A program made the position numbers and the translations under genes. Shown one piece after another: positions 1 to 9,474 of a stretch of 64,000 nucleotides of DNA; within the stretch, counting starts at the first letter, position 1; every line of letters starts with the position of its first letter. Under the pieces are notes generated by a model that saw nothing but the letters and a program-made list of their open reading frames with translations, searched no databases and had not been told where the DNA came from. This DNA is from Alphaproteobacteria bacterium UBA2903 (lineage in GTDB: Bacteria > Pseudomonadota > Alphaproteobacteria > CAAGCB01 > CAG-977), in contig DEDN01000035.1 in assembly GCA_002349565.1 (NCBI GenBank), positions 1 through 64,000 on the forward strand, given 5' to 3'.

Positions 1-23
1 TCGTTTCTAAAATTATCGAGTAA
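1..23 (+). CDS. tuf: Elongation factor Tu, last six codons (partial)
   Basis: Reading frame 3 gives V-S-K-I-I-E followed by TAA, which matches the usual C-terminal end of alphaproteobacterial EF-Tu (VxKIIE). tuf directly upstream of rpsJ is the standard order in this phylum. Only the last six codons lie in the window, so the identification rests on the C-terminal hexapeptide plus synteny. Confidence 0.75.
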
Positions 24-40
24 CTAAAGGAAAATTGATC

Positions 41-349
41 ATGGAAGGTCAAAATATTAGAATTCGCCTGAAAGCCTTCGACCATCGGTTGTTGGATCAG
101 TCGACTCGCGAGATTGTAAACACCGCAAAACGTACGGGTGCGCAAATTTGTGGTCCTATCCCCTTGCCAACTCGTATAGAAAAGTTTACAGTAAACCGTT
201 CGCCGCACGGTAATAAGAAGTCGCGCGAACAGTTTGAAATCCGCACTCATAAACGGGTGCTTGACATTATCGATCCGACGCCGCAGACGGTTGACGCTTT
301 GATGAAGCTCGACTTGGCTGCCGGTGTTGACGTCGAAATTAAACTTTAA
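41..349 (+). CDS. rpsJ: 30S ribosomal protein S10
   Basis: The 102-residue product is full-length S10, a 30S head protein that also serves as NusE in antitermination complexes. The [12 protein letters not shown] start and the [11 protein letters not shown] stretch are family signatures. ATG at 41 is preferred over an in-frame TTG at 35 because AAAGGAAAA sits at the right distance upstream and S10 normally starts MEGQ or MNGQ. It is the first gene of the S10 operon, 17 bases after tuf. Confidence 0.98.
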   Translation: MEGQNIRIRLKAFDHRLLDQSTREIVNTAKRTGAQICGPIPLPTRIEKFTVNRSPHGNKKSREQFEIRTHKRVLDIIDPTPQTVDALMKLDLAAGVDVEIKL

Positions 350-363
350 AGGATAAAAGAGCC

Positions 364-1089
364 ATGCGTAGTGGTCTTATCGCTGAAAAAATCGGCATGA
401 CTCGCCTTTTCACGGACGACGGGGCTCATGTCCCCGTCACCGTTCTGAAGGTTGAGGGTTGCAAGGTCGTCTCTGTCCGCACGAAAGACAAAGACGGTTA
501 TGTTGCGTTGCAGTTGGGCTTCGGCACAGCCAAAGCGAATCGCTTGTCCAAAGCGGTGCGCGGTCACTTTGCCAAAGCGAACAGCGAATTGAAACGCAAG
601 TTAGTTGAATTCCGGGTTAGTGAGGATTGCGTCCTTAACCCCGGCGATGAATTGTCCGCCAATCACTTTGTTGCCGGTCAGTTTGTCGATGTAGTCGGTA
701 CCTCTTTGGGTAAAGGGTTTGCCGGTGCCATGAAACGGCATAATTTTGCCGGTCTTGAAGCTACACACGGTGTGTCTGTTTCTCACCGCTCGTTGGGTTC
801 CACGGGTAACCGTCAGGATCCGGGTCGTGTCTTCAAGGGTAAGAAGATGGCTGGACATTTGGGTGCGGAACGGGTCACCGTTCAGAATTTGAAAGTCGTC
901 GCGACGGATACCGACCGTGGTTTGATCATGGTCAAAGGTGCCGTTCCGGGCTTTGAAGGCGCCTATGTTTTGATTAAAGATGCAGTGAAAAAAGCTCTTC
1001 CGAAGGAAGCTCCGATGCCTGCCGGTTTGAAAGCCAAGGCCGAAGCTGTCAAAGAAGCGGCTCCTGCAGCTGAAGAAGTGAAGGAATAA
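364..1089 (+). CDS. rplC: 50S ribosomal protein L3
   Basis: 241 residues. L3 is an early-assembly 50S protein whose extended loop reaches towards the peptidyl transferase centre. The family core ([12 protein letters not shown], then [10 protein letters not shown] and [18 protein letters not shown]) is intact. After about residue 210 there is an Ala/Glu/Lys-rich tail of roughly 25 residues, as in other alphaproteobacterial L3 proteins. It starts 15 bases after rpsJ behind an AAAGGATAAAAG ribosome-binding site. Confidence 0.98.
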   Translation: MRSGLIAEKIGMTRLFTDDGAHVPVTVLKVEGCKVVSVRTKDKDGYVALQLGFGTAKANRLSKAVRGHFAKANSELKRKLVEFRVSEDCVLNPGDELSANHFVAGQFVDVVGTSLGKGFAGAMKRHNFAGLEATHGVSVSHRSLGSTGNRQDPGRVFKGKKMAGHLGAERVTVQNLKVVATDTDRGLIMVKGAVPGFEGAYVLIKDAVKKALPKEAPMPAGLKAKAEAVKEAAPAAEEVKE

Positions 1090-1094
1090 CGGCG

Positions 1095-1715
1095 ATGAAA
1101 TGTGATATCGTCAATTTGGACAATCAGAGCGTCGGCTCGATCGAACTCGCTGACAGCGTTTTCGGCGCCGAAGTTCGCGCGGACATTTTGAGCCGCGTTG
1201 TCAACTGGCAGTTGGCCAATCGTCGTGCCGGTACGCACAAAACCAAAACGATTGCCGAAGTCAGCGGTACGACCAAAAAGCCGTACAAGCAGAAAGGCAC
1301 GGGTAATGCCCGTCAAGGCTCTCTGCGTGCGACTCAGTTCCGCGGCGGCGGCATCAGCTTCGGTCCGGTCGTGCGTTCGCACGCTCAGGATTTGCCGAAA
1401 AAAATCCGTCGTTTGGGTATGCGTTGCGCTCTGTCTGTCAAAGCGCAGAACGGCAAGCTCATCGTTGTCGACGAACTGAAATTGCCGGAAGTCAAGACGA
1501 AAGAATTGTTGGCGAAAATGAATAAACTGGGTGTTGAATCCGCTTTGTTCGTCGGCGGTGCCGAATTGGACAACAACTTTAATCTGGCTGCCCGCAACAT
1601 CGTCGGCGTTGACGTTTTGCCGCAGCAAGGTGCCAATGTTTATGATATTTTGCGCCGCGACACTTTGGTTCTGACCAAAGAAGCTGCCGAGAACTTGGAG
1701 GCTCGTCTGAAATGA
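1095..1715 (+). CDS. rplD: 50S ribosomal protein L4
   Basis: 206 residues. L4 lines the nascent-peptide exit tunnel, and in enterobacteria it also represses the S10 operon. The tunnel loop ([16 protein letters not shown], about residues 60-75) and the [10 protein letters not shown] stretch are conserved. Its stop overlaps the rplW start by four bases (ATGA), implying translational coupling. I see no S10-type leader upstream because the window starts inside tuf. Confidence 0.98.
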   Translation: MKCDIVNLDNQSVGSIELADSVFGAEVRADILSRVVNWQLANRRAGTHKTKTIAEVSGTTKKPYKQKGTGNARQGSLRATQFRGGGISFGPVVRSHAQDLPKKIRRLGMRCALSVKAQNGKLIVVDELKLPEVKTKELLAKMNKLGVESALFVGGAELDNNFNLAARNIVGVDVLPQQGANVYDILRRDTLVLTKEAAENLEARLK

Positions 1716-2023
1716 GTAAGCCGGAAATTAAAGTAACGGAAAAAATGTACGATACGTTGGTGCATCCGATTATTACGGAAAAAGCGATGAAATGTTCCGA
1801 AAACGGACAGGTCACTTTCCGTATTCCGTTGACAGCGACGAAAACTGACGTTAAAAAGGCTGTCGAAGCTTTGTTCAACGTCAAAGTGAAATCTGTGAAC
1901 ACCGTTCGCGTCGGCGGCAAAACGAAACGTTTCCGCGGCACGGTCGGTACGCGCAGCGACTATAGAAAAGCGATTGTTACCTTGGCTGAAGGCAGCAATA
2001 TCGACTTTACGACGGGAGTGTAA
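1712..2023 (+). CDS. rplW: 50S ribosomal protein L23
   Basis: 103 residues. L23 sits at the tunnel exit and is the docking site for trigger factor and SRP. The motif HPIITEKAM and the C-terminal [23 protein letters not shown] region are typical. The N-terminal stretch before HPIITEKA is a few residues longer than in E. coli. The start overlaps the rplD stop by four bases. Confidence 0.97.
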   Translation: MSKPEIKVTEKMYDTLVHPIITEKAMKCSENGQVTFRIPLTATKTDVKKAVEALFNVKVKSVNTVRVGGKTKRFRGTVGTRSDYRKAIVTLAEGSNIDFTTGV

Positions 2024-2026
2024 GAA

Positions 2027-2866
2027 ATGGCGTTAAAAACGTTTAATGCGGTAACCCCCAGCCGCAGACACCTGGTTCTGGTGGAACGCAGCGATCTGTA
2101 CAAGGGCGGTCCCGTGAAAGAATTGACCGAAGGTTTGAGCAAAACCGGCGGTCGCAACAACCAAGGACGCATTACCAGCCGTCGTATGGGCGGCGGTCAT
2201 AAACGTCGATACCGTTTCATCGACTTCAGACGCAACAAGTTTGACGTCGCCGCTACGGTCGAACGTTTGGAATACGATCCGAACCGTACGGCGTTCATTG
2301 CTCTGGTCAAATATGAAGACGGCGAACGTTCTTATATTTTGGCTCCGCAGCGTTTGCAGGCGGGCGATGTCGTCATTTCCGGTGAAAAAGTCGATATCAA
2401 ACCGGGCAACGCTATGCCGTTGAAAAACATGCCCGTCGGTACCGTTGTTCATAACGTTGAACTGAACCCCGGTCGCGGCGGTCAAATCGCCCGTTCCGCC
2501 GGTTGCTATGCTCAGTTGATCGGTAAAGACGCCGGTTATGCGCAGTTGCGTTTGAACTCGGGCGAATTGCGCTTGGTTCGCGGTGAATGTCTGGCTTCCG
2601 TCGGCGCTGTTTCCAATGCCGACAAGCAGAACGAAAACAGCGGCAAAGCCGGTCGCGCCCGTTGGCTGGGCGTTCGTCCGTCCGTCCGCGGCGTTGCGAT
2701 GAACCCGGTTGATCACCCGTTGGGTGGTGGTGAAGGTCGTTCTTCGGGCGGTCGTCATCCGGTTACCCCGTGGGGTAAATGCACTAAAGGCAAAAAGACC
2801 CGTACGAACAAGAAGACCAATGTCTTCATTATGCGTACTCGTCATGCTGCTAAGAAAAAAGCTTAA
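2027..2866 (+). CDS. rplB: 50S ribosomal protein L2
   Basis: 279 residues. L2 is needed for subunit association and peptidyl transferase assembly. The conserved loop [15 protein letters not shown] is present; the family His in DHP is kept, while the usual second His (DHPH) is Leu here. The basic tail ([12 protein letters not shown]) is also normal. It begins three bases after the rplW stop. Confidence 0.98.
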   Translation: MALKTFNAVTPSRRHLVLVERSDLYKGGPVKELTEGLSKTGGRNNQGRITSRRMGGGHKRRYRFIDFRRNKFDVAATVERLEYDPNRTAFIALVKYEDGERSYILAPQRLQAGDVVISGEKVDIKPGNAMPLKNMPVGTVVHNVELNPGRGGQIARSAGCYAQLIGKDAGYAQLRLNSGELRLVRGECLASVGAVSNADKQNENSGKAGRARWLGVRPSVRGVAMNPVDHPLGGGEGRSSGGRHPVTPWGKCTKGKKTRTNKKTNVFIMRTRHAAKKKA

Positions 2867-2884
2867 GTAGGAGGGTAGTAGATT

Positions 2885-3163
2885 ATGTCTCGTTCCGTTT
2901 GGAAAGGTCCCTTTGTTGACGGTTACCTTCTGACAAAAGCAGAAAAGGTTCGTGCATCGGGACGTAACGAAGTGATCAAAACGTGGTCGCGTCGTTCCAC
3001 CATTCTGCCGCAATTTGTTGGGTTGACTTTTGGCGTGTATAACGGTAAAAAGTTTATTCCGGTTTTGGTTACCGAAAACATGATTGGTCATAAAATGGGC
3101 GAATTCGCTCCGACCCGCACGTTTTACGGTCACGCAGCCGACAACAAAGCCAAGAAAGGCTAA
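2885..3163 (+). CDS. rpsS: 30S ribosomal protein S19
   Basis: 92 residues, a normal length. It starts [11 protein letters not shown], the family signature, and contains [15 protein letters not shown] and [14 protein letters not shown]19 binds 16S rRNA in the 30S head with S13. An AGGAGGG ribosome-binding site precedes the ATG. The stop codon TAA shares one base with the rplV ATG. Confidence 0.98.
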   Translation: MSRSVWKGPFVDGYLLTKAEKVRASGRNEVIKTWSRRSTILPQFVGLTFGVYNGKKFIPVLVTENMIGHKMGEFAPTRTFYGHAADNKAKKG

Positions 3164-3531
3164 TGAAAATGGTAGCGAAAAAGAATATGAAAACAGCAAT
3201 GGCCTGCGGTCGTGCGTTGAGAACCAGTACGCGTAAGTTGAACCTTGTCGCCGCGTCGATTCGCGGGATGGCGGTTGAAAAAGCTTTGACGCAGCTGACC
3301 TTTTCTCCGCGCCGCATTGCGGGTGAAGTCAAAAAAGTATTGCAGTCGGCGATCGCCAATGCCGAAAACAACCACAACATGGACGTTGACAAACTGGTCG
3401 TTTCCGAAGCTTATGTCGGTAAAGGTCTGGTTATGAAACGTTGGCAGGCTCGCGCTCGCGGTCGTGCCGGTCGTGTTGAAAAGATGTTTTCCAACCTGAC
3501 GGTTGTTGTTGCTGAAAACGAGGAGCGTTAA
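3163..3531 (+). CDS. rplV: 50S ribosomal protein L22
   Basis: 122 residues, about 12 longer than E. coli L22. Its beta-hairpin lines the exit tunnel, and the hairpin segment ([17 protein letters not shown]) is well conserved. The start is ATG 3163, which overlaps the rpsS stop (TAATG). A second in-frame ATG two codons later (3169) could also serve and cannot be excluded. Confidence 0.97.
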   Translation: MKMVAKKNMKTAMACGRALRTSTRKLNLVAASIRGMAVEKALTQLTFSPRRIAGEVKKVLQSAIANAENNHNMDVDKLVVSEAYVGKGLVMKRWQARARGRAGRVEKMFSNLTVVVAENEER

Positions 3532-3532
3532 A

Positions 3533-4204
3533 ATGGGCCAGAAAGTTAACCCGATTGGTTTACGTTTGGGAATTAACCGTACTTGGGATTCCCGTTGGTT
3601 CGCTGATGGCGATTACGCCAAACAGTTGCACGAAGATTTCAAAATTCGTGAATTTTTGAAAAAACGTTTGGCTTTGGCGGGCATTAGCCGCGTCATCGTC
3701 GAACGTCCGGCGAAAAAAGCCCGCATTACGATTCATTCCGCCCGTCCCGGTGTTGTCATCGGCAAAAAAGGGCAGGACATTGATGTCTTGAAGAATGAAT
3801 TGCAGAAAATGACCGGCAACGAAGTTCACTTGAACATTGTTGAAGTACGCAAGCCGGAATTGGACGCTCAGTTGGTTGCGGAAAGCATTGCTCAGCAGTT
3901 GGAACGTCGTGTTTCCTTCCGCCGCGCGATGAAACGCTCGGTTCAGTCCGCCATGCGTCAGGGTGCCGAAGGCATCCGTATCAACTGCGGCGGACGTTTG
4001 GGCGGTGCCGAAATCGCGCGTACCGAATGGTACCGTGAAGGTCGCGTGCCGTTACACACCTTGCGCGCCGACGTAGATTATGGTATATCTACTGCACATA
4101 CGACATACGGAGCTTGCGGGATCAAAGTCTGGATTTTCAAAGGTGAAATCATGGCTCATGATCCGATGGCGCAGGACAAACGTCTGTCGGACGGACAACG
4201 CTAA
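3533..4204 (+). CDS. rpsC: 30S ribosomal protein S3
   Basis: 223 residues. It has the N-terminal [14 protein letters not shown] start, a KH domain around residues 65-80 ([12 protein letters not shown]) and the C-terminal S3 domain with [13 protein letters not shown]3 contributes to mRNA entry and helicase activity. An upstream in-frame start at 3503 would lie inside rplV and is rejected: ATG 3533 has GAGGAG just upstream and matches the family start. One base separates it from the rplV stop. Confidence 0.98.
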   Translation: MGQKVNPIGLRLGINRTWDSRWFADGDYAKQLHEDFKIREFLKKRLALAGISRVIVERPAKKARITIHSARPGVVIGKKGQDIDVLKNELQKMTGNEVHLNIVEVRKPELDAQLVAESIAQQLERRVSFRRAMKRSVQSAMRQGAEGIRINCGGRLGGAEIARTEWYREGRVPLHTLRADVDYGISTAHTTYGACGIKVWIFKGEIMAHDPMAQDKRLSDGQR

Positions 4205-4219
4205 GAGAGGACAGAAGAG

Positions 4220-4642
4220 ATGTTAAGTCCTAAAAGAACAAAATTCCGCAAGCAGTTCAAAGGTCGTATCCACGGCGTTGCGAAAGGCGGAACCACCTTG
4301 GCTTTCGGATCTTTCGGTCTGAAAGCGTTGGAGCCGGAACGTGTTACGGCTCGTCAGATTGAAGCGGCTCGCCGCGCGATTGTGCGCCACATGAAACGTC
4401 AGGGACGTTTCTGGCTGCGCATGTTCCCGGATGTTCCCGTTTCCAAGAAGCCCCCTGAAGTTCGTCAGGGTAAAGGTAAAGGCAATCCCGAATTTTGGGT
4501 TTGCCGCATTAAACCGGGTCGCATCATGTTTGAAATTGACGGCGTATCCGAAAAGACTGCGCGTGAAGCTTTCGATTTAGCTGCCGCTAAACTGCCCATC
4601 AAGGCACGTTTCGTTTCCCGCAGCGTGGTTGAGGAGGCTTAA
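4220..4642 (+). CDS. rplP: 50S ribosomal protein L16
   Basis: 140 residues. L16 organises the A-site side of the 50S subunit. The start [16 protein letters not shown] and the internal [26 protein letters not shown] region (about residues 56-81) are diagnostic. It is preceded by AGAGAGGACAG, 15 bases after rpsC. Confidence 0.98.
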   Translation: MLSPKRTKFRKQFKGRIHGVAKGGTTLAFGSFGLKALEPERVTARQIEAARRAIVRHMKRQGRFWLRMFPDVPVSKKPPEVRQGKGKGNPEFWVCRIKPGRIMFEIDGVSEKTAREAFDLAAAKLPIKARFVSRSVVEEA

Positions 4643-4645
4643 GCT

Positions 4646-4846
4646 ATGGCTAAAATTAAAGATTTGCGTGCAAAGACCGAAGATGAACTGAACGAACAGG
4701 TCATTGCTTTGAAGAAAGAAGGCATGAACCTGCGCTTTCAGCAGACAAGCGGTCAGTTGACCAATACCGCGCGTATGGGTCAAGTGAAACGTGAAATCGC
4801 TCAGATCAAAACGATTTTGACTGAACGTAAGGGGTCTAAGGAGTAA
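4646..4846 (+). CDS. rpmC: 50S ribosomal protein L29
   Basis: 66 residues forming the usual two-helix L29 fold. The motif [20 protein letters not shown] is the family signature. L29 lies beside L23 at the tunnel exit. The start codon follows the rplP stop by three bases, and the GAGGAGGCT overlapping the end of rplP supplies the ribosome-binding site. Confidence 0.97.
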   Translation: MAKIKDLRAKTEDELNEQVIALKKEGMNLRFQQTSGQLTNTARMGQVKREIAQIKTILTERKGSKE

Positions 4847-4850
4847 TAAG

Positions 4851-5087
4851 ATGCCCAAACACATTTTACAGGGTGTGGTCGTCAGCGACAAGATGGACAA
4901 AACCGTCGTTGTCAAAGTTGAACGCCGCGTTATGCACCCGATCTATAAAAAATTCATCCGGCGTTCCAAAAAATACGCCGCTCATGACGAACTCAACCAG
5001 TTCAAGGTCGGCGATATCGTTCGCATCCGCGAATGCCGTCCGCTTTCCAAGTCCAAAACTTGGGAAGTTCTGGTCGATGCCGTTTAA
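4851..5087 (+). CDS. rpsQ: 30S ribosomal protein S17
   Basis: 78 residues, OB fold. The signature [21 protein letters not shown] is at residues 10-30, and [15 protein letters not shown] is near the C-terminus. It binds 16S rRNA and is important early in 30S assembly. It begins four bases after rpmC. Confidence 0.97.
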   Translation: MPKHILQGVVVSDKMDKTVVVKVERRVMHPIYKKFIRRSKKYAAHDELNQFKVGDIVRIRECRPLSKSKTWEVLVDAV

Positions 5088-5111
5088 TCGGGAAAGTGAA
5101 GGAATTATCCC

Positions 5112-5480
5112 ATGATTCAAATGCAAAGCAACCTGGATGTCGCTGATAACTCCGGTGCACGCAAAGTACAGTGCATCAAGGTATTAGGTGGATCCAAACG
5201 TAAGACGGCGGCTGTCGGCGACGTTATTGTTGTTTCTATTAAAGAAGCGATACCTCGCGGCCGTGTGAAAAAAGGTGATGTGCACCGCGCAGTTATCGTG
5301 CGTACCAAAAAAGAAATTCGTCGTGCAGACGGAAGCGCTATCAGATTTGATACCAACGCCGCCGTTCTGATCAACAAAGACGGCGAACCCATCGGTACGC
5401 GTATCTTTGGCCCGGTGACAAGAGAATTGCGTGCGAAGAAATATATGAAAATTATTTCTTTGGCGCCTGAAGTAATTTGA
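5112..5480 (+). CDS. rplN: 50S ribosomal protein L14
   Basis: 122 residues, identical to the usual family length. It starts [20 protein letters not shown] and contains the [20 protein letters not shown] core. L14 forms inter-subunit bridges and is the binding site for the silencing factor RsfS. An AGTGAAGGAATT ribosome-binding site precedes it. Confidence 0.98.
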   Translation: MIQMQSNLDVADNSGARKVQCIKVLGGSKRKTAAVGDVIVVSIKEAIPRGRVKKGDVHRAVIVRTKKEIRRADGSAIRFDTNAAVLINKDGEPIGTRIFGPVTRELRAKKYMKIISLAPEVI

Positions 5481-5497
5481 TGTTTTAGAGGGTCAAA

Positions 5498-5815
5498 ATG
5501 AAAATCAAAAAAGGTGATCAAGTCATCGTGACGACCGGTCGCGACAAAGGCAAACAGGGTGAAGTCCTGCGCGCTATGCCGAAATTCAACAAGGTCGTCG
5601 TTCAGGGGGTAAATATGGTCAAACGCCACACTCGTCCGTCTCAGACGAGTGCCGGCGGTATCATCTCCAAGGAAGCTCCGATCGACGTTTCGAACGTCGC
5701 TCTGATCGATCCGGAGACGGGAAAGGCCACCCGCGTCGGTTTTAAAGTCGTTGACGGACAAAAAGTGCGTGTCGCCAAAAAGTCCGGCAAAGTCATCGCT
5801 GCTGCCAAGAAATAA
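5498..5815 (+). CDS. rplX: 50S ribosomal protein L24
   Basis: 105 residues with an N-terminal KOW motif ([20 protein letters not shown], residues 5-24). L24 nucleates 50S assembly. The C-terminal half ([21 protein letters not shown]) is normal. AGAGGGTC precedes the ATG. Confidence 0.97.
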   Translation: MKIKKGDQVIVTTGRDKGKQGEVLRAMPKFNKVVVQGVNMVKRHTRPSQTSAGGIISKEAPIDVSNVALIDPETGKATRVGFKVVDGQKVRVAKKSGKVIAAAKK

Positions 5816-5827
5816 GGAGATTGAGAA

Positions 5828-6376
5828 ATGACTGCAAGACTTTATGAACACTATAAAAAGGTTCTGCGTCCGAAGCTGGAAAAAGAATTTGGTTACAAAA
5901 ACCAGATGGAAATCCCCCGCTTGGAAAAAATCGTCATCAACATGGGTGTCGGTCGCGATGCCGTTGTTGACCGCAAGGCTGTCGATTCGGCTGTCAAAGA
6001 TTTGACGGCGATTGCCGGTCAGAAGCCTGTTGTTACCTATGCCAAAAAATCCATTGCGGCGTTCAAGCTGCGTGAAGGCATGCCCATTGGCTGCAAAGTT
6101 ACGCTGCGTCGCGAAAGAATGTACGAATTTCTGGATCGTCTGGTCACGATGGCTCTGCCGCGCGTCCGCGACTTCCGTGGAATTTCTAACAAAAGTTTTG
6201 ATGGCAAGGGCAACTACGCCATGGGATTGAAAGAACAGATTATTTTCTTGGAAATCGATTATGATTCTGTTGATAAAATCCGTGGTCTTGATATAGTATT
6301 CTGCACATCGGCGAAAACCGACAAGGAAGCGAAAGCTCTGTTGGCGGGATTCGATATGCCGTTTGCTAAAAACTAA
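5828..6376 (+). CDS. rplE: 50S ribosomal protein L5
   Basis: 182 residues. L5 binds 5S rRNA and contacts S13 and the P-site tRNA. The family stretch [14 protein letters not shown] is at about residues 30-43, and [21 protein letters not shown] is near 127. It starts 12 bases after rplX with AAGGAGATTGAG upstream. Confidence 0.98.
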   Translation: MTARLYEHYKKVLRPKLEKEFGYKNQMEIPRLEKIVINMGVGRDAVVDRKAVDSAVKDLTAIAGQKPVVTYAKKSIAAFKLREGMPIGCKVTLRRERMYEFLDRLVTMALPRVRDFRGISNKSFDGKGNYAMGLKEQIIFLEIDYDSVDKIRGLDIVFCTSAKTDKEAKALLAGFDMPFAKN

Positions 6377-6398
6377 AGAGCGATTGGAGTAGAAAAAT

Positions 6399-6704
6399 AT
6401 GGCAAAAACAAGTGCTGTAGAACGTAATAAGAGACGTGAACGCAAAGTGAAACAGTTCAGAGCGCGTCGCGATGCTCTTAAAGCTGTCATCAACGATCGT
6501 TCGAAATCCGAGGAAGAACGCTTTTCCGCCGTTTTGAAACTGGCTGAATTGCCGCGCGATTCGTCGCGCACCCGCGTTCATTCCCGTTGTGAGCTGACAG
6601 GGCGCGCTCGCGGTAACTACCGCAAGTTCAAACTGTCGCGTGTTGTGTTGCGGGATTTGGCCTCTGCAGGTCAGATTCCCGGCATGGTCAAGTCTAGTTG
6701 GTAA
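6399..6704 (+). CDS. rpsN: 30S ribosomal protein S14
   Basis: 101 residues, the long zinc-free form of S14: the only cysteine is in RCELTGRARG, and no CxxC pairs are present. The conserved end GMVKSSW is intact. Because the protein does not need zinc, it would not be expected to be replaced under zinc limitation. A GGAG ribosome-binding site lies upstream. Confidence 0.98.
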   Translation: MAKTSAVERNKRRERKVKQFRARRDALKAVINDRSKSEEERFSAVLKLAELPRDSSRTRVHSRCELTGRARGNYRKFKLSRVVLRDLASAGQIPGMVKSSW

Positions 6705-6722
6705 TTAAGGAGAGATACTGCC

Positions 6723-7121
6723 ATGTCATTTTCCGATCCGTTGGGAGATATGCTGACCCGCATTCGTAACGGTCAGCAGGCTCGCAAGAGCGACATTAAA
6801 GTGCCGGCTTCCAAATTGCGTGAAAACGTTCTGGAAGTTTTGAAACGCGAAGGTTACATCCGCGGCTATGAACGCGTCAACCTGCGCAAAGGCATTGATG
6901 AAATCAAAGTTGAACTGAAATATTACGAAGGTCGCCCCGTCATCAGCGAAATCGTTCGCGTTTCGACGCCGGGTCGCCGCGTATACTCGGGCGTTAAAGA
7001 ATTGCAGAAATTCTACAACGGTTTGGGTATTTCCGTTTTGTCGACGCCGCAGGGCGTTATGTCGGATCACGAAGCTCGTCAGGCGAATGTCGGCGGCGAG
7101 ATTCTGTGCAAAGTATTCTAA
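6723..7121 (+). CDS. rpsH: 30S ribosomal protein S8
   Basis: 132 residues. The start [14 protein letters not shown] and the C-terminal signature ([20 protein letters not shown]) are diagnostic. S8 binds the 16S central domain, and in enterobacteria it represses the spc operon. Whether that control exists here was not visible. An AAGGAGAGA site precedes the ATG. Confidence 0.98.
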   Translation: MSFSDPLGDMLTRIRNGQQARKSDIKVPASKLRENVLEVLKREGYIRGYERVNLRKGIDEIKVELKYYEGRPVISEIVRVSTPGRRVYSGVKELQKFYNGLGISVLSTPQGVMSDHEARQANVGGEILCKVF

Positions 7122-7135
7122 GGGGAGTTTAAAAC

Positions 7136-7672
7136 ATGTCACGTGTTGGTAAATACCCTGTCATTGTTCCCGCGGACGTCAAGGTCGACATCAACGGTCA
7201 GATCGTTAAAGTCAAAGGGAAGCTGGGTGAAATGGAATATACGGCTGCCGATGACGTCGATTTGAAGTTGGAAGACAACAAATTGTGGGTTCATCCGCGC
7301 AAATCCGAAACGGGAATCAACCGTTCCTCTTGGGGAACGACCCGCGCCCGTTTGAATAACCTGGTCAAAGGTGTTCATGACGGATTTTCCAAAAAGCTGG
7401 AAATCATCGGCGTCGGTTACAAAGCGCAGGTTCAGGGCAAAATTCTGAAAATGAGCTTGGGCTTCAGCCATGATGTCGATTTTGAAATTCCTGCCGGATT
7501 GAAGGTGACCTGTGCCACCCCGACGAATGTCGAAATTACGGGTGTCGATAAACAGGAAGTCGGTCAGTTTGCGGCGGTCATCCGCGCAAAACGCCCGCCT
7601 GAACCCTACAAGGGCAAAGGAATTAAATACGAGGGTGAATTCATCCTGCGTAAAGTTGGTAAGAAGAAGTAA
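7136..7672 (+). CDS. rplF: 50S ribosomal protein L6
   Basis: 178 residues with the usual two-domain structure. It starts MSRVGKYPVIVP and ends with the signature PPEPYKGKGIKYEGE at about residues 153-167. L6 lies near the sarcin-ricin loop. It follows rpsH by 14 bases with AGGGGAG upstream. Confidence 0.98.
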   Translation: MSRVGKYPVIVPADVKVDINGQIVKVKGKLGEMEYTAADDVDLKLEDNKLWVHPRKSETGINRSSWGTTRARLNNLVKGVHDGFSKKLEIIGVGYKAQVQGKILKMSLGFSHDVDFEIPAGLKVTCATPTNVEITGVDKQEVGQFAAVIRAKRPPEPYKGKGIKYEGEFILRKVGKKK

Positions 7673-7684
7673 AGGGTAACGAAG

Positions 7685-8047
7685 ATGAGTAAGGCAAGAG
7701 AACAATTTATAGGTCGCCGTATTCGTACACGCGCTTCTTTGCGTCGCAAAAACAACGGTCGTATCCGTTTGTCCGTTCATCGTACGGGAATGCACATTTA
7801 TGCACAGATCATTGACGACAAGCAGGGCAAGACTCTGGCTGCCGCCTCTACGATGGAAAAGGATATCAAAGCTCAGGTCAAAAACGGGGCGACGGTTGCC
7901 GCCGCCGCTATCGTCGGCAAAATTGCCGCCGAACGCGCTTTGGCCGCCGGTGTGAAGGAAGTTTGCTTCGACCGCGGCGGATACGTTTATCACGGTCGCG
8001 TCAAAGCTTTGGCGGATGCCGCCCGTGAAGCCGGTTTGTCATTCTAA
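7685..8047 (+). CDS. rplR: 50S ribosomal protein L18
   Basis: 120 residues. L18 binds 5S rRNA with L5. The family pattern ([17 protein letters not shown], then the C-terminal [23 protein letters not shown]) is intact. It starts 12 bases after rplF. Confidence 0.98.
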   Translation: MSKAREQFIGRRIRTRASLRRKNNGRIRLSVHRTGMHIYAQIIDDKQGKTLAAASTMEKDIKAQVKNGATVAAAAIVGKIAAERALAAGVKEVCFDRGGYVYHGRVKALADAAREAGLSF

Positions 8048-8061
8048 AGGAAAGAAGAAAA

Positions 8062-8679
8062 ATGGCACGCACACCTAATACAGAACGCCGTCGCGGCGGC
8101 GATAAAGAACGCGAAAACGATCAACGCGCAGATCAGCGCATTGAACGTGACCGCGAATCGGACGAGATTATCGACAAGCTCGTATACGTCAACCGCGTCG
8201 CAAAGACCGTTAAAGGCGGTCGCCGTATGGCTTTTGCGGCTTTGGTCGTTGTCGGCGATCAGCGCGGTCGCGTTGGATTTGCTTCCGGCAAAGCCCGCGA
8301 AGTTCCCGAAGCGATTCGCAAAGCGACCGAAAAGGCGAAACGCGACATGATTCGCATTCCTTTGAAAGAAGGTCGCACGCTGCATCATGACGCGCGCGGC
8401 ACATTCGGAGCAGGTTCCGTGATTTTGCGTACGGCTCCCGCCGGTACGGGAATCATTGCGGGCGGTCCTATGCGCGCTGTCTTTGAAACCATGGGGATTC
8501 AGGACATCGTTGCCAAATCGACCGGTTCGCAGAACCCGCACAATATGATCAAAGCGACGTTCGAAGCTTTGAAAACCATCAATTCTCCGCGTATGATTGC
8601 GGCAAAGCGCGGTAAAAAGGTTGGCGACATCGTTGCCGATCGTGACGGCGCGAACGCTGCCGATGCAGTAAAGGAATAA
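8062..8679 (+). CDS. rpsE: 30S ribosomal protein S5
   Basis: 205 residues, against about 167 in E. coli. The extra length is mainly an N-terminal, highly charged Arg/Glu/Asp extension of about 30 residues before the S5 RNA-binding domain ([20 protein letters not shown]). The C-terminal domain ends with the normal [13 protein letters not shown] region. S5 is involved in decoding fidelity. A similar extension occurs in other alphaproteobacteria. Confidence 0.98.
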   Translation: MARTPNTERRRGGDKERENDQRADQRIERDRESDEIIDKLVYVNRVAKTVKGGRRMAFAALVVVGDQRGRVGFASGKAREVPEAIRKATEKAKRDMIRIPLKEGRTLHHDARGTFGAGSVILRTAPAGTGIIAGGPMRAVFETMGIQDIVAKSTGSQNPHNMIKATFEALKTINSPRMIAAKRGKKVGDIVADRDGANAADAVKE

Positions 8680-8683
8680 CAAG

Positions 8684-8866
8684 ATGGCTAAGACAATCAA
8701 AGTAAAACAGACCGGAAGCATCATCGGTGCGACAAAAGTGCAGCGCGCAACGATGCTCGGCTTGGGGCTGAAGAAAATGAACGCCGTTAAGGAATTGCAG
8801 GATACCCCCGCAGTTCGCGGCATGATTACCAAGGTTGCTCACTTAGTAACAGTGGTTGAAGACTAA
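8684..8866 (+). CDS. rpmD: 50S ribosomal protein L30
   Basis: 60 residues, a standard single-domain bacterial L30 ([25 protein letters not shown], then the C-terminal [12 protein letters not shown]). It starts four bases after rpsE. It is followed by a hairpin that separates it from rplO. Confidence 0.97.
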   Translation: MAKTIKVKQTGSIIGATKVQRATMLGLGLKKMNAVKELQDTPAVRGMITKVAHLVTVVED

Positions 8867-8875
8867 TAAGCGGCG

Positions 8876-8908
8876 GAGGTGCCGTTTCAAGCGGCACTTC
8901 TGCTTTTA
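8876..8908 (+). terminator. Hairpin between rpmD and rplO (possible attenuator)
   Basis: GAGGTGCCG at 8876-8884 pairs with CGGCACTTC at 8892-8900: nine pairs, one of them G-T, around a 7-base loop. It is followed by TGCTTTTATC. The U-tract is short, so this may be a partial terminator or attenuator, or a processing site, rather than a full stop. Confidence 0.5.
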
Positions 8909-8925
8909 TCAAAGCGAGTTAAAAA

Positions 8926-9384
8926 ATGAAACTGAATGAAATTCGTGATAACGAAGGCGCACGCAAAGGTCGTATGCGCATTTGCCGCGGCATCGGCAGC
9001 GGTAAAGGCAAGACCGGCGGTCGCGGCGGAAAAGGTCAGACTGCTCGTACAGGCGTAGCGATTAACGGTTTTGAAGGCGGTCAGATGCCGATTTACCGTC
9101 GTTTGCCCAAACGCGGCTTCAACAACATTTTCGCCAACAAATATGCGGAAATCAACTTGGGTCGTTTGCAGGCGGCGATTGATAAAGGCGTTATTGACGC
9201 GTCCAAAGAAATCGATGCCGAAGTTTTGGTTGCCGCCGGCGTGCTGAAACAGAGCTATGACGGCATTCGTTTGCTGGGCAACGGTGAGTTGACCGCGAAA
9301 GTGACGTTGAAAGTCGCCGGTTCGACGGAAGCTGCGAAAGCGGCTGTCGAAAAGGTTGGCGGTCAAGTCATTATTGCCGAATAA
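8926..9384 (+). CDS. rplO: 50S ribosomal protein L15
   Basis: 152 residues. The glycine-rich N-terminus ([17 protein letters not shown]) and the [20 protein letters not shown] segment are diagnostic. The C-terminal KVGGQVI end is normal. L15 bridges domains of 23S rRNA. It sits between two hairpins (8876-8908 and 9408-9435), unlike its tightly packed upstream neighbours. Confidence 0.98.
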   Translation: MKLNEIRDNEGARKGRMRICRGIGSGKGKTGGRGGKGQTARTGVAINGFEGGQMPIYRRLPKRGFNNIFANKYAEINLGRLQAAIDKGVIDASKEIDAEVLVAAGVLKQSYDGIRLLGNGELTAKVTLKVAGSTEAAKAAVEKVGGQVIIAE

Positions 9385-9407
9385 GGCGACCGATTTCGAA
9401 CGAAAAA

Positions 9408-9445
9408 GCAAAAGAGGGGGAAACCCTTCTTTTGCGTGTTTAAGA
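9408..9445 (+). terminator. Hairpin between rplO and secY (possible attenuator)
   Basis: GCAAAAGAGGGG at 9408-9419 pairs with CCCTTCTTTTGC at 9424-9435 (12 pairs, one G-T wobble, tight loop). It is followed only by GTGTTTAAG. The strong stem and weak U-tract suggest partial termination or a stability element that lowers secY and adk expression relative to ribosomal genes. Confidence 0.5.
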
Positions 9446-9474
9446 AAAACAATTAACTTAACGGATTAAAAAAT

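Noticed and set aside
5117..6571. Minus-strand open frame of 484 codons across rplN-rpsN
   Set aside because: Antisense to four ribosomal protein genes; codon-pattern artefact.
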